DNA from: Curtobacterium pusillum
GTDB taxonomy: Bacteria; Actinomycetota; Actinomycetes; Actinomycetales; Microbacteriaceae
DNA: 64,000 bases
Direction of reading: 5' to 3'
Assembly: GCF_007673235.1 (NCBI RefSeq)
Contig: NZ_VDZH01000006.1
Span: 124,001-188,000, forward strand
In this document: positions 1-8,439 of the stretch, piece by piece
How the letters are laid out: each line of letters opens with the position of its first letter
Numbering within the stretch: the stretch's first letter is position 1
Program-made: the position numbers and the translations under genes
The notes under the pieces: model-generated
Seen by the model: the letters and a program-made list of their open reading frames with translations, nothing else
Databases searched by the model: none
What the model was told of the DNA's origin: nothing

Positions 1-666
1 GCCGACCGGGTCGAGCTCTGCGTCGGTCTCGAGCTCGGCGGCCTCACCCCGTCGCAGGCCCTCGTCGAGGCCGCCCACGAGACCGGCATCCCCGCACACG
101 CCCTGGTCCGCAGCCGCCCCGGTGGCTTCGTCTACGACGACGACGAGATCGACCTCATGGTGCGCGAGGCCCGCGCGGTCCTCCGCTCGGGCGCGGCCGG
201 TGTCGTCGTCGGTGCCCTCCGCCCGGACGGTTCGCTCGACGTCGACGTGCTCGCCCGGTTCGTGGACGCTGCACGGTCCGTCAGCGCCGCCGCCGAGGTC
301 ACGCTGCACCGCGCGATCGACCACGCGGCGGACCCCGTCGCCGCCGTCGCGACGCTCGAGGGGCTCGGGTTCACCCGGGTCCTGACCTCCGGCGCATCCC
401 CCACCGCGGTCGCCGGTGCAGCCACGATCACGCGCATGGTCGCCGCGGCCGGTGCCGTGCAGGTGATGGCCGGTGCCGGCGTCACCCCCGCGGACGTCCC
501 CGCGCTCGTCGCGACCGGGGCCGCCGCCGTGCACCTGTCGGCGAAGCGTGCGGCGCCGGGCAGCGCACACGCCGGCGTCCCGATGGGCGGAGCCGACGAC
601 GGCTCCGCGCACTTCCTGACCGACCTCGACGTCGTCCGAGCGGCCAGGGCAGCCCTCGACGCCTGA
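1..666 (+). CDS. cutC: Copper homeostasis protein CutC (5' truncated by window edge)
   Basis: Frame 1 is open from the first base and ends in TGA at 664-666, giving 221 residues of a family usually near 230-250 residues, so only the N-terminus is missing. The CutC TIM-barrel signature is clear: ADRVELCVGLELGGLTPS at the start, then VTLHRAIDHAADP and LTSGASPTA, and near the end VMAGAGVTPADVPAL. CutC was linked to copper tolerance in E. coli, but its biochemical role is unsettled. It converges on the sugar-binding lipoprotein gene; a palindromic repeat lies between them. Whether it belongs with the nearby carbohydrate locus cannot be told. Confidence 0.93.
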   Translation, partial: ADRVELCVGLELGGLTPSQALVEAAHETGIPAHALVRSRPGGFVYDDDEIDLMVREARAVLRSGAAGVVVGALRPDGSLDVDVLARFVDAARSVSAAAEVTLHRAIDHAADPVAAVATLEGLGFTRVLTSGASPTAVAGAATITRMVAAAGAVQVMAGAGVTPADVPALVATGAAAVHLSAKRAAPGSAHAGVPMGGADDGSAHFLTDLDVVRAARAALDA

Positions 667-699
667 CGCGACCACAACGCCCGACGCGACCACACGGAC

Positions 700-739
700 G
701 ACTGGAGGCGCGGTGCCAGCCGGCACCGCGCCTCCAGTC
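700..739. repeat. Palindromic intergenic repeat, copy 1 of 7
   Basis: Two perfect 18-bp arms (700-717 and 722-739) around a 4-nt loop; the arm reads GACTGGAGGCGCGGTGCC. It lies between two converging genes. No T-tract follows, so it is not a classical terminator although the hairpin could act as one in both directions. Near-identical copies lie at six other places in the window. Confidence 0.85.
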
Positions 740-772
740 CGTTGACGGTCGCGTCACGCGACCGCAGCCGAC

Positions 773-2083
773 TCAGTCAGCCGCGTCCAGGACCGCCTGC
801 GCCTTCTTCTCGGCGTTGGCGAGCGCGTCCTCCGGGCTCTCCTTCAGGAGCATCGCCTTCTCGAGCTCCTTCGACAGCGCCTCGCTGACCTCGCCGTAGG
901 CGACGATCGACGGCCGCGACTTCGCGTAGGCGAGCTCGTCCGCGAACGCCTTGATCCGCGGGTTGTCCGCGAGGTGCTTCTTCCAGGTGGCGTCGTCGTT
1001 CGTCGCCGTGTTCGCGGGCAGCAACCCGGTCGCGATGTCCCACTTGGCCTCGACCTCGGGGCTCAGCCACCACTGCATGAAGTCCCACGACGCGTCCTTC
1101 TCGGCCTTCGAGCCGTCGAGCAGGTACGAGTTGTTCGTGCCGAGGTTCGCCGCGTTCTGCTCGATGCCGGGCAGGGCGAAGACGCCGACGTTCTCCTTGC
1201 CGAGTGCCTCGTCGAGCGTGCCGAGGTCGTACGCACCGGTGATCGCCATCGCCGCCTTCTTCGCGGTGAGCGCGGGCGTGCCACCGTTCGACGTCGACGT
1301 CATGAGCGACTGCGGGTAGGCGCTGCCGTCCTCGAGCATGTCGGTCCAGGACTTCAGGGCCTTCACGCCGGCGTCGCTGTTGAACTCGACCTTGGTGTTG
1401 TCCTCGTTCATGAACTCCCCGCCGGCGCTCCAGAGCATCGACTGGTAGGTGAACACGGGCCACTCACCGGTCCCGATCGGCAGGTACATGCCGTACTGCG
1501 TGGTGCCCTTGGTGAGTTTCTTCGCGTCCGCCTGCAGTTCCGCCCAGGTGGTCGGAGTGTCGGTGATCCCGGCCTCCTTGAACATCTGCTTGTTGTAGAC
1601 GACGGCGTAGTCGCCGATGTCCGTGGGGAGCGTGTACGTCTTGCCCTCGAACTTGCCGGTGGCGAGCATGCCCTCGGTGAAGCTCTTCGTGGTGATCGAC
1701 GAGTCGGAGTCGGACAGGTAGTCGTCGAGCGGGACGACCTTGCCGGTCTCGACGACCTGGCCGATCTTCTGCGGCGTGCTGTCGCCGAGCACCATGTTCG
1801 GTCCGGTGTCGTTCTTCAGCGCGTTGATGAGCTTCGCGTCGAACTGGTCGCTCTGGGCCGCGTACTGGGCGGTGACCTCGATCTTGTCCTGGGAGTCGTT
1901 GTACTCCTGGATGAGCTTCTTGGCCTCGGTGGCCTGGTCGCCCGTGTAGTTGTGCCAGACGGTGATCTGGGTCTTGCCGCCGGAGTCACCGCTGTTCCCG
2001 GTGACCGAACCGCCGGAACAGGCCGACAGGGTGACGGCGACGCCGATGGCGAGTGCTGCCACGCCGAGCATTCGTGATCGCAT
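773..2083 (-). CDS. ABC transporter sugar-binding lipoprotein (solute-binding family 1)
   Basis: A 436-residue extracellular solute-binding protein. The N-terminus is a lipoprotein signal peptide with lipobox LSAC (Cys about residue 22), followed by a short Gly/Ser linker. The mature protein starts with ITVWHNYTGDQA, the typical opening of carbohydrate-binding proteins, and has the usual C-terminal SRPSIVAYGEVS stretch. It is first in an operon with two permeases, on the strand opposite the ROK regulator. A strong ribosome site (GGAAAGGA) lies 6-12 nt before the ATG. The neighbouring kinase and oxidoreductases suggest a monosaccharide, polyol or amino sugar; the exact ligand cannot be read from sequence. 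Confidence 0.92.
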   Translation of the reverse strand: MRSRMLGVAALAIGVAVTLSACSGGSVTGNSGDSGGKTQITVWHNYTGDQATEAKKLIQEYNDSQDKIEVTAQYAAQSDQFDAKLINALKNDTGPNMVLGDSTPQKIGQVVETGKVVPLDDYLSDSDSSITTKSFTEGMLATGKFEGKTYTLPTDIGDYAVVYNKQMFKEAGITDTPTTWAELQADAKKLTKGTTQYGMYLPIGTGEWPVFTYQSMLWSAGGEFMNEDNTKVEFNSDAGVKALKSWTDMLEDGSAYPQSLMTSTSNGGTPALTAKKAAMAITGAYDLGTLDEALGKENVGVFALPGIEQNAANLGTNNSYLLDGSKAEKDASWDFMQWWLSPEVEAKWDIATGLLPANTATNDDATWKKHLADNPRIKAFADELAYAKSRPSIVAYGEVSEALSKELEKAMLLKESPEDALANAEKKAQAVLDAAD

Positions 2084-2128
2084 GGGTTGTCCTTTCCGGA
2101 CCTGGGGTGAAGGTGGAGCGTCGGTTTC

Positions 2129-3058
2129 TCAGCGCAGACCGCCGGCCATGGCCGACACGATCTGCTTCTGGAAGATCAGGAACACGATGAAGACCGGCAG
2201 GATCGCCAGGGTCGAGCCAGCCATGAGCAGGTTGAAGCTCTCGGCGGCGTTCGCGGACTGCAGCTGTGTGAGGCCGACCGAGACCGTGAAGAACTCGGTC
2301 TTCGTGGCGACCAGGAACTGGAAGAAGAAGTTGTTCCAGTTGTAGACGAACGACAGGACCGCGAACGACCCGATCATCGGCGTCGCCATCGGTGCCACGA
2401 CCGACCACATCCGCCGCCAGACGCCGGCGCCGTCGACCCGGCTCGCGTCCTCGATCTCCGCCGGGAACGAGGTGAAGAACTGCCGGAACAGGAACACCCC
2501 GAGGATCGACGGGATGTTCGGGACGATGAGGCCCTGGTAGCTGTCGAGCCAGCCGAGCGACGAGAGCAGGCTGACGAGCGGCGTGAAGACGACCTCGAAC
2601 GGCACGAGCAGTGCGGCGAGCAGGATGACGAACACGACGTTCTTGCCCGGGAAGTGCAGGCGGGAGAACGCGAAGCCCGCCGCGAGGCTGGTGATGATCT
2701 GCCCGGCCGTGGTGAGCACCGCGACGATGGTCGAGTTGAGGTAGTAGATGCCGAACGGGGCGACGTCGAACACCTTCGTGTAGTTGTCGAACCGCCACTC
2801 GCGCGGCAGGAAGCTCGGCGGGAAGGCGAGCGCCTCGGCGGAGGACTTGAAGCTCGTCAGCACCATCCAGAGGAACGGGCCGAAGAACAGCACGACCGCG
2901 ACGATGAGGATCACGTGGCGGAGGACCGCCGGACTGGTCTTCCGCCAGCGGGCGCGGAACGGCCGCTTCCGACGGGGCACGGCCACCGTTCCGGTGGCGA
3001 GCTGCCTGGAGGCCCGTGGTGCGCCCGCGAAGGGCGCGTCGGCTTCGAAGTGGGTCAC
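2129..3058 (-). CDS. Carbohydrate ABC transporter permease (MalG type)
   Basis: A 309-residue inner-membrane permease with about six transmembrane helices; the first follows a basic N-terminal tail. The EAA loop that docks the ATPase reads EIEDASRVDGAGVWRRMW about 90 residues from the C-terminus, as in MalG-type subunits. It lies between the binding protein and the MalF-type permease; its ATG is 9 bp after that gene's stop, so the three are co-transcribed. No ATPase gene is present in the locus. Actinobacterial sugar importers commonly share one MsiK-type ATPase encoded elsewhere, and that is inferred here. Confidence 0.92.
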   Translation of the reverse strand: MTHFEADAPFAGAPRASRQLATGTVAVPRRKRPFRARWRKTSPAVLRHVILIVAVVLFFGPFLWMVLTSFKSSAEALAFPPSFLPREWRFDNYTKVFDVAPFGIYYLNSTIVAVLTTAGQIITSLAAGFAFSRLHFPGKNVVFVILLAALLVPFEVVFTPLVSLLSSLGWLDSYQGLIVPNIPSILGVFLFRQFFTSFPAEIEDASRVDGAGVWRRMWSVVAPMATPMIGSFAVLSFVYNWNNFFFQFLVATKTEFFTVSVGLTQLQSANAAESFNLLMAGSTLAILPVFIVFLIFQKQIVSAMAGGLR

Positions 3059-3067
3059 GTCGGTCTC

Positions 3068-3985
3068 CTAGGTGAGCTCGATCGGGTCGCGACGGTTGAT
3101 GAACCGCAGCTGGATGACGGCGACGATGATGCCGACGAGGAGGAGGACGACGGCCGCAGCGCTCGCGGAGCCGCCGTGGAAGAAGACGAAGCCCTGCTGG
3201 TAGATGTAGTAGAGGATCGTCTCGGTCGACCCGAGCGGGCCGCCCTGGGTGAGGACGTAGACCTGGGTGAACACCTGCAGCGCACTGATCACGCCGGTCA
3301 CCGCGAGGAACCCCGTGGTGGGGGCGACCAGCGGCAGCGAGATCGTGAAGAAGCGGCGGATCGGTCCCGCACCGTCGAGCGTCGCAGCCTCCATGTAGCT
3401 GGCCGGGATGTTCGTGAGGGCGGCGGAGTAGATGATCATCGCGTAGCCGACGCCCTGCCAGACCGAGAACACCATCACGCTCACGAGCGCCCAGGGTTCC
3501 GAGTTGAGGAAGCCGATCGGCGGGCCGCCGAGCGAGGTGATCACGCCGTTCACCAGGCCGCCGAGGGGCGACAGGATGAAGCTGAAGATGAGCGCGCTGC
3601 CGACGATCGGGGCGATGTACGGCACGAAGAGCAGGGCGCGGTAGACCCCGCGTCCGCGGAACGGCTGGGCGAGGAGCGCGGCGAAGAAGAGCCCGAGGAC
3701 CATCGTCACGGGGACGACGATCACCACGTAGAGCGCGGTGTTGCCGGCGGCCTGCAGGAACTCGTCGTCCTGCAGGAGCCCGGCGAAGTTGGCGAGCCCG
3801 ACGAAGTCCCCGGCCGCGCCGGTCGCGGGGTTCCAGTTCGTGAACGAGTACCCGACGGTCTGGACCAGTGGGTACAGGTAGAACAACGCCAGCAGGATGC
3901 TCGTCGGGGCGATCAGGGCGTAGCCCGCTCGCCCCTCCTTGCGCTCGAGTGACGAGCGGGGTGGTGCTGCCACAGCACTCGGCAT
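3068..3985 (-). CDS. Carbohydrate ABC transporter permease (MalF type)
   Basis: A 305-residue permease with six predicted helices, the first in the stretch YALIAPTSILLALFYLYPLV typical of MalF/UgpA-like subunits. The EAA loop is ASYMEAATLDGAGPIRRFF. It is the promoter-proximal gene of the importer operon, starting 137 bp from the divergent ROK regulator. Start at ATG 3985 is preceded by GAAGGAGGCACC, a strong ribosome site. Together with the next gene it forms the heterodimeric channel for the sugar captured by the lipoprotein. Confidence 0.92.
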   Translation of the reverse strand: MPSAVAAPPRSSLERKEGRAGYALIAPTSILLALFYLYPLVQTVGYSFTNWNPATGAAGDFVGLANFAGLLQDDEFLQAAGNTALYVVIVVPVTMVLGLFFAALLAQPFRGRGVYRALLFVPYIAPIVGSALIFSFILSPLGGLVNGVITSLGGPPIGFLNSEPWALVSVMVFSVWQGVGYAMIIYSAALTNIPASYMEAATLDGAGPIRRFFTISLPLVAPTTGFLAVTGVISALQVFTQVYVLTQGGPLGSTETILYYIYQQGFVFFHGGSASAAAVVLLLVGIIVAVIQLRFINRRDPIELT

Positions 3986-4037
3986 GGTGCCTCCTTCGTT
4001 CTTCGTTGAACGCTAGGAATCATGTGTTTCCGGAAGA

Positions 4038-4061
4038 TTACTCGTCGATGACGAAAAGTAA
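4038..4061. promoter_or_regulatory. Candidate operator in the importer/ROK divergent promoter region
   Basis: The 137-bp gap between the importer and the ROK gene is AT-rich compared with its surroundings and holds an imperfect inverted repeat with TTACT at 4038-4042 and AGTAA at 4057-4061, plus inner CGTC/GACG. Position between two divergent transcripts suits autoregulation by the adjacent ROK repressor. This is an inference from position and symmetry only. Confidence 0.35.
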
Positions 4062-4122
4062 ATAGTCATTTCTCGGCAGACTTCGTTCGACCATCGATGC
4101 AAGAGCGGGTTAGCATGACGCC

Positions 4123-5364
4123 ATGAACCACCGCCTCTACCAGGACGCCGAGCCCGTCCCCGGGTCCGTCGGGGACGTCCTGCGCCTGATCCGCGGCGGC
4201 GGATCGTCCTCGCGGTCGGTGCTCGCCCGCACCACCGGTCTCGCGCCGTCCACCGTCGGGCTGCGCGTCGACGCGCTCGTCGACCTCGGGCTGGTGCACG
4301 AGGTCGGTGCCGAGGGGTCGCGCGGTGGACGCCGGGCCCGACGGCTCGAACTCGACGGCACCGCGGGGTTCGTCGCCGCGGCCGACCTCGGGGCGAACCA
4401 CACCCGCGTCGTGCTGAGCGACCTCGCCGGCCGGACGCTCGCCGACTCGGACGACACCCGCGCCTCGGCGCCGCTCCCCCGCGACGACGGACCGGCCGGC
4501 GCCGTCGCCGAGCTGTGGCGGCGCTTCGAGACCCTCGCCGCGGAGTGCGGGCTGGCCATGGACGACTTCCAGGGCGCCGCCATCGGCGTCCCGGCTCCGA
4601 TCGCGTACCCGAGCGGGCGCATCGTCACCCCGAGCTTCGAACCGACCTGGCACGACGTCGCGCTCGGCTCCCTGTTCGCGTCGCACACCGATGCCCCCGT
4701 GCTCGTCGAGAACGACGCCAACCTCATCGCCCTCGCCGAACGGTCCGACACCGAACCACCGGAGCGGTCGAACCTCGTCGCGGTGAAGCTCGGCACCCGC
4801 ATCGGCGGTGGCGTCATCGCCGGCGGACGGCTCCACCGCGGTGTCGGCGGCGCGGCGGGTGAGGTCTCGCACACCTCGGTGGACGGCACGTCCGTCATCG
4901 GGTGCACCTGCGGCGTGCCGAACTGCCTGGAGTCCGTGGCGTCGGCCGGTGCGATCATCGCCCGGCTCCGCGCCGCCGGACACGACGTCTCCACCACCGC
5001 GGACCTGCTCCGGCTCGGGGCCCAGGGCGACGCCGACGTCGTCGAGGAACTCCGCACCGCCGGGGCCCTGATCGGCCGGGTCCTCGCCGGGATCGCGAAC
5101 TTCTTCAACCCGCGCGAGGTCGTGCTCGCCGGCGCCATGTCGGCGTCGCCACCGCTCGTGGCCGCGATCCGGAGCGAGCTGTACCGGATGTGCCTGCCCC
5201 TCGTGGCCGACGACCTCGACGTCCGGGCCAGCCGGGCGCCCCGCGACGCCGGTGTGCACGGCGGCGTGGTGCTCGCGCTCGACGAGGTCCTCGCCCCGAC
5301 CCGGGTCGACGAACTCGTCCGCCGGGCCACGGCGTCCGACGACCGCACGGTGCGGAGCGCCTGA
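4123..5364 (+). CDS. ROK family transcriptional regulator (NagC/XylR type)
   Basis: A 413-residue protein: an N-terminal winged helix (about residues 12-65; ARTTGLAPSTVGLRVDALV is the recognition region) and a ROK sugar-kinase-like domain. The ROK zinc motif is seen as IGCTCGVPNCLES. The ATP-binding stretch is weaker than in true kinases, consistent with a regulator that senses a sugar. It is transcribed away from the importer genes and overlaps the next gene by one base (TGATG). A -10 hexamer TAGCAT lies 6 nt before the ATG, so the mRNA is probably leaderless. It probably represses both divergent operons. Confidence 0.9.
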   Translation: MNHRLYQDAEPVPGSVGDVLRLIRGGGSSSRSVLARTTGLAPSTVGLRVDALVDLGLVHEVGAEGSRGGRRARRLELDGTAGFVAAADLGANHTRVVLSDLAGRTLADSDDTRASAPLPRDDGPAGAVAELWRRFETLAAECGLAMDDFQGAAIGVPAPIAYPSGRIVTPSFEPTWHDVALGSLFASHTDAPVLVENDANLIALAERSDTEPPERSNLVAVKLGTRIGGGVIAGGRLHRGVGGAAGEVSHTSVDGTSVIGCTCGVPNCLESVASAGAIIARLRAAGHDVSTTADLLRLGAQGDADVVEELRTAGALIGRVLAGIANFFNPREVVLAGAMSASPPLVAAIRSELYRMCLPLVADDLDVRASRAPRDAGVHGGVVLALDEVLAPTRVDELVRRATASDDRTVRSA

Positions 5365-6314
5365 TGGCCGTCGTCGCGGTGGACATCGGCGGCACCACCG
5401 TCAAGGGCGCGCTGTTCGACGCGGACGGCACCGTCCTCGACCGGGCCACCGTCCCGACCTTCCCCGTCGGTGCGACCGACCCGGGACTGCCCGGCGGGGT
5501 CGCCCTCGCCGCCGTCACCGCCCTGGTGGACCAGCTCGCGGCGAGCGCCACCGCCTCGGGCCGGTCGCTCTCCGGCATCGGGCTCTGCTCCCCCGGACTC
5601 GTCGACGCCGAGCGCGGGGGGGTGGCCCTGGCCGTGAACCTCGGGTGGTCGGACGTCCCCGTCGCGGACCTCCTGGCCGACCGGTTCGGCGTGCCCGTCG
5701 CGCTCGACCACGACGCGCGTGCTGCCGCACGCGCCGAACGGGCGGCCCGCGGTGCCGCGGGACGGTCGGTCGACGAGTTCGTCTTCATCCCGATCGGCAC
5801 GGGCATCGCGGCGACGATCGTCACCGGCGGCGCGATCGTGCACGGTGCCACGGGCGGCGCGGGCGAGTTCGGGCACGTGCCCGTCGTCCCCGGCGGCGAG
5901 CTCTGCACGTGCGGCCAGCACGGCTGCGTCGAGGTGTACGCCTCCGCCGGCAACGTGCTGCGTCGCTACCGGGAGGCCGGCGGCTCCCTCGCCGCGAACA
6001 CCCGCGAGGTCACCGAACTCGTCGGCACCGACCCCGTCGCCGACCGCGTGTGGCACGACGCCGTCGACGCCCTCGCCACCGGGGTCGTCATGCTCACCGC
6101 CGTCCTCGACCCGGACGCGATCGTCATCGGCGGCGGGCTCGGCGAGGCCGGCGAGCGGCTCCTCGGTCCGCTGCGCACGGCCGTCGCCGAACGCCTGCAG
6201 TGGCGGTCCGTGCCGGCGATCGAGCAGTCGCTCGTCGGTGCGGGTGCCGGACTCGCCGGTGCCGCCCTCCTCGTCAACTCCCCCGTCCACCACCCACCCG
6301 TGAAGGAACCCTGA
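5364..6314 (+). CDS. ROK family sugar kinase (glucokinase-like)
   Basis: A 316-residue protein that opens with MAVVAVDIGGTTVKGALFD, the phosphate-1 motif of ROK kinases, and keeps the zinc motif CTCGQHGCVEVYAS with catalytic-type residues (ALDHDARAAA) before it. It lacks a DNA-binding domain, so it is an enzyme, likely phosphorylating the sugar imported by the neighbouring ABC system. Start ATG 5364 overlaps the regulator's stop by one base and the next ATG overlaps its own stop, indicating translational coupling in one operon. Substrate may be glucose, N-acetylmannosamine or another hexose; not decidable here. Confidence 0.9.
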   Translation: MAVVAVDIGGTTVKGALFDADGTVLDRATVPTFPVGATDPGLPGGVALAAVTALVDQLAASATASGRSLSGIGLCSPGLVDAERGGVALAVNLGWSDVPVADLLADRFGVPVALDHDARAAARAERAARGAAGRSVDEFVFIPIGTGIAATIVTGGAIVHGATGGAGEFGHVPVVPGGELCTCGQHGCVEVYASAGNVLRRYREAGGSLAANTREVTELVGTDPVADRVWHDAVDALATGVVMLTAVLDPDAIVIGGGLGEAGERLLGPLRTAVAERLQWRSVPAIEQSLVGAGAGLAGAALLVNSPVHHPPVKEP

Positions 6315-7342
6315 TGTCCGACACCTCCCCCCGGATCGGCCTCGTCGGCGCCGGCGGCATCGCCTACGCCCACATGCCCGGCCTGCTGCGGCTCGGCTCC
6401 GTCGTCGTGTACGCGCAGGACGGCGCCCCGGAACTCGCCGCGGCGTTCGCCTCCGCCGCCTCGGCCGCGGGGACCTCGATCACCGTCGTCGACTCGCTCG
6501 ACGAACTGCTCGCAGCTGTCGACCTGGTGGACGTCGTCACCCCGACGTTCGCGCACGCCGAGGTCGTCCGTGCCGCGCTCGCGGCCGGCAAGGACGTCGT
6601 GTCGGAGAAGCCGCTCGCCCGGACCGACGCCGACGCCGCGGACCTGGCGGAGCGTGCTCGGGCCGCCGGCCGACAGCTGTACCCGGCCCACGTGGTGCGC
6701 TTCTTCCCCGCGTACGTGCGCCTCAAGGAGGCCGTCACCACGGGCCTCCTGGGCGAGCTGGCGGTCCTGCGGTTCGTGCGCTCCGGGGCGTTCCCGACGC
6801 GCACGCCGTGGTTCGCGGACCGCGCGCTGTCCGGCGGCATCGTGATGGACCAGATGATCCACGACATCGACATCGCCCGCTGGGTCGCCGGCGAGGTCGT
6901 CCGGGTCTCCGCCGTCAGCGTGCGCGGCGGCACCGACGCCGAACCGGTCGAGGCGGCGCACGTCCTGCTCACCCACGCGTCCGGGGCGATCAGCCACGTC
7001 GCGGGCATCTGGGGGCCACAGCACCTCGGGTTCTCCACCGAGTACTCGGTCACCGGGACGCTTGGCAGCCTCTCGCACTCGTCGCGCGCAGAGCAGGACT
7101 ACGTCGCCGACCTCGCGGCACCGGAGGCGCTGGACGGCTTCCTGCCGCAGGTCGACCCCGCCGACGACCCGTACGGCACGGAGCTGCAGGAGTTCGTCGC
7201 GGCGTTCGCCGGCGGGACCGTACCGCGGGTGACCGCCGAGGACGGTGTCGCAGCCGTCCGGATCGCGAACGCGGCGCTCGAGTCGCTCGAGACCGGTCAG
7301 CCCGTCGACCTCGCCCCGACCACCACGGAGGTGCTCGCATGA
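6314..7342 (+). CDS. Gfo/Idh/MocA family NAD(P)-dependent oxidoreductase
   Basis: A 342-residue oxidoreductase. The N-terminal Rossmann motif is IGLVGAGGIAYAHM; the family motif EKPLA (catalytic Lys) occurs in GKDVVSEKPLARTDA near residue 97, and the GGIVMDQMIHDIDIARW motif carries the active-site Asp and His. The C-terminal half is the usual alpha/beta dimerisation domain. It is third in the ROK operon, overlapping both neighbours by 1-4 bases. Likely converts the imported or phosphorylated sugar, possibly as one half of a two-step redox conversion with the next gene. Confidence 0.9.
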   Translation: MSDTSPRIGLVGAGGIAYAHMPGLLRLGSVVVYAQDGAPELAAAFASAASAAGTSITVVDSLDELLAAVDLVDVVTPTFAHAEVVRAALAAGKDVVSEKPLARTDADAADLAERARAAGRQLYPAHVVRFFPAYVRLKEAVTTGLLGELAVLRFVRSGAFPTRTPWFADRALSGGIVMDQMIHDIDIARWVAGEVVRVSAVSVRGGTDAEPVEAAHVLLTHASGAISHVAGIWGPQHLGFSTEYSVTGTLGSLSHSSRAEQDYVADLAAPEALDGFLPQVDPADDPYGTELQEFVAAFAGGTVPRVTAEDGVAAVRIANAALESLETGQPVDLAPTTTEVLA

Positions 7343-8385
7343 CCGACCTCAAGATCGCCGTGATGTCCTTCGCCCACACGCACGCCATCGGGTACCTCGC
7401 CGCCCTGGCCGCGATGCCGGGCGTCGAGGTCCGCGGCTCCGACCCGGGCGGCGTCAGCACCGGGTCGTCGATCGTGGAGCTCCGCGGCGCCGACCTGGCC
7501 GCTGCCCTCGGGGTCGACTACGTGGAGTCGTACGACGAACTGCTCGCCTGGGGCCCCGACGCCGTCGTCGTGACGAGCGAGAACGCCCGGCACCGTGAGC
7601 TCGTCGAGGCCGCTGCCGCAGCCGGCGCGCACGTCCTCTGCGAGAAGCCCCTCGCCACCACGTGGGAGGACGGCATCGCGATGCGCGACGCCGTCGAGGC
7701 CGCTGGCGTCATGCTCATGGTGGCGTTCCCGGTCCGCTTCGCCTCGGCGTTCGGGAAGCTCCGTGCCGCACACGAGTCCGGCGCCCTCGGGCAGCTCTTC
7801 TCGGTCCGCGGGGCGAACAACGGCATGCTCCCGCTCACGCGCTCCTGGTTCACCGAGCCCGAGCTCTCCGGCGGCGGCGCGCTCGTCGACCACGTCGTGC
7901 ACATCGCGGACCTGCTCGAGGGCCTGATGGGGTCGGCTCCCGTGTCGGTCACGGCGGTCGCGAACCGGACCCTGCACGCCGGCCGGGCCAGCGCGGAGAC
8001 CGCCGGCCTCGTGACGATCACCTACGAGAACGGCGTCGTCGCGGGCATCGACTGCTCGTGGAGCAAGCCCGACACGTCGCCGGTGTGGGGCGGCCTGACG
8101 CTCGACGTCGCCGGGACGGGCGGCACCGTGTCGCTGGACTTCTTCGGGCCGGCCGCGCGCGGGCTCGCCGCCGAGACCGGACTGCCGATCGAGTCCCGGT
8201 ACGGCGCCGACCTCGACGAAGCGATGCTCCGCACCTTCCTCGACGCCGTCCGTACGGGCGAGCAGCCGCAGCCGGACGTGCACGTGGGGCTCCGGACGCT
8301 GTCGATCGTGCTCGCGGCGCAGGAGTCCGTCGCGAGCGGGAAGACCGTCGCCGTCGTCGGGGAGCACACTCCGGTCGACGCCTGA
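7339..8385 (+). CDS. Gfo/Idh/MocA family oxidoreductase (second paralogue)
   Basis: A 348-residue protein beginning with ATG 7339, which overlaps the previous stop by 4 bases (ATGA). The nucleotide-binding start is atypical (IAVMSFAHTHAIGYL rather than GxGxxG), but the catalytic lysine motif CEKPLATTWEDG and the GGGALVDHVVHIADLLE motif are intact. The family usually uses NAD or NADP; the altered glycine loop suggests different cofactor handling. Last gene of the operon. Divergence from its neighbour argues for a different step of the same pathway rather than a recent duplicate. Confidence 0.87.
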   Translation: MTDLKIAVMSFAHTHAIGYLAALAAMPGVEVRGSDPGGVSTGSSIVELRGADLAAALGVDYVESYDELLAWGPDAVVVTSENARHRELVEAAAAAGAHVLCEKPLATTWEDGIAMRDAVEAAGVMLMVAFPVRFASAFGKLRAAHESGALGQLFSVRGANNGMLPLTRSWFTEPELSGGGALVDHVVHIADLLEGLMGSAPVSVTAVANRTLHAGRASAETAGLVTITYENGVVAGIDCSWSKPDTSPVWGGLTLDVAGTGGTVSLDFFGPAARGLAAETGLPIESRYGADLDEAMLRTFLDAVRTGEQPQPDVHVGLRTLSIVLAAQESVASGKTVAVVGEHTPVDA

Positions 8386-8439
8386 CGGCACGTTCCGTCA
8401 CCAGGGAATGGACCACCCCGGTGCCTGCTTGACGTCCGC

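Noticed and set aside
2654..3952. Long plus-strand open frame opposite the ABC permease genes
   Set aside because: The translation is Arg/Glu/Asp/Gly-rich low complexity, as expected for an antisense frame in high-GC DNA; the minus-strand permeases have clear domains.
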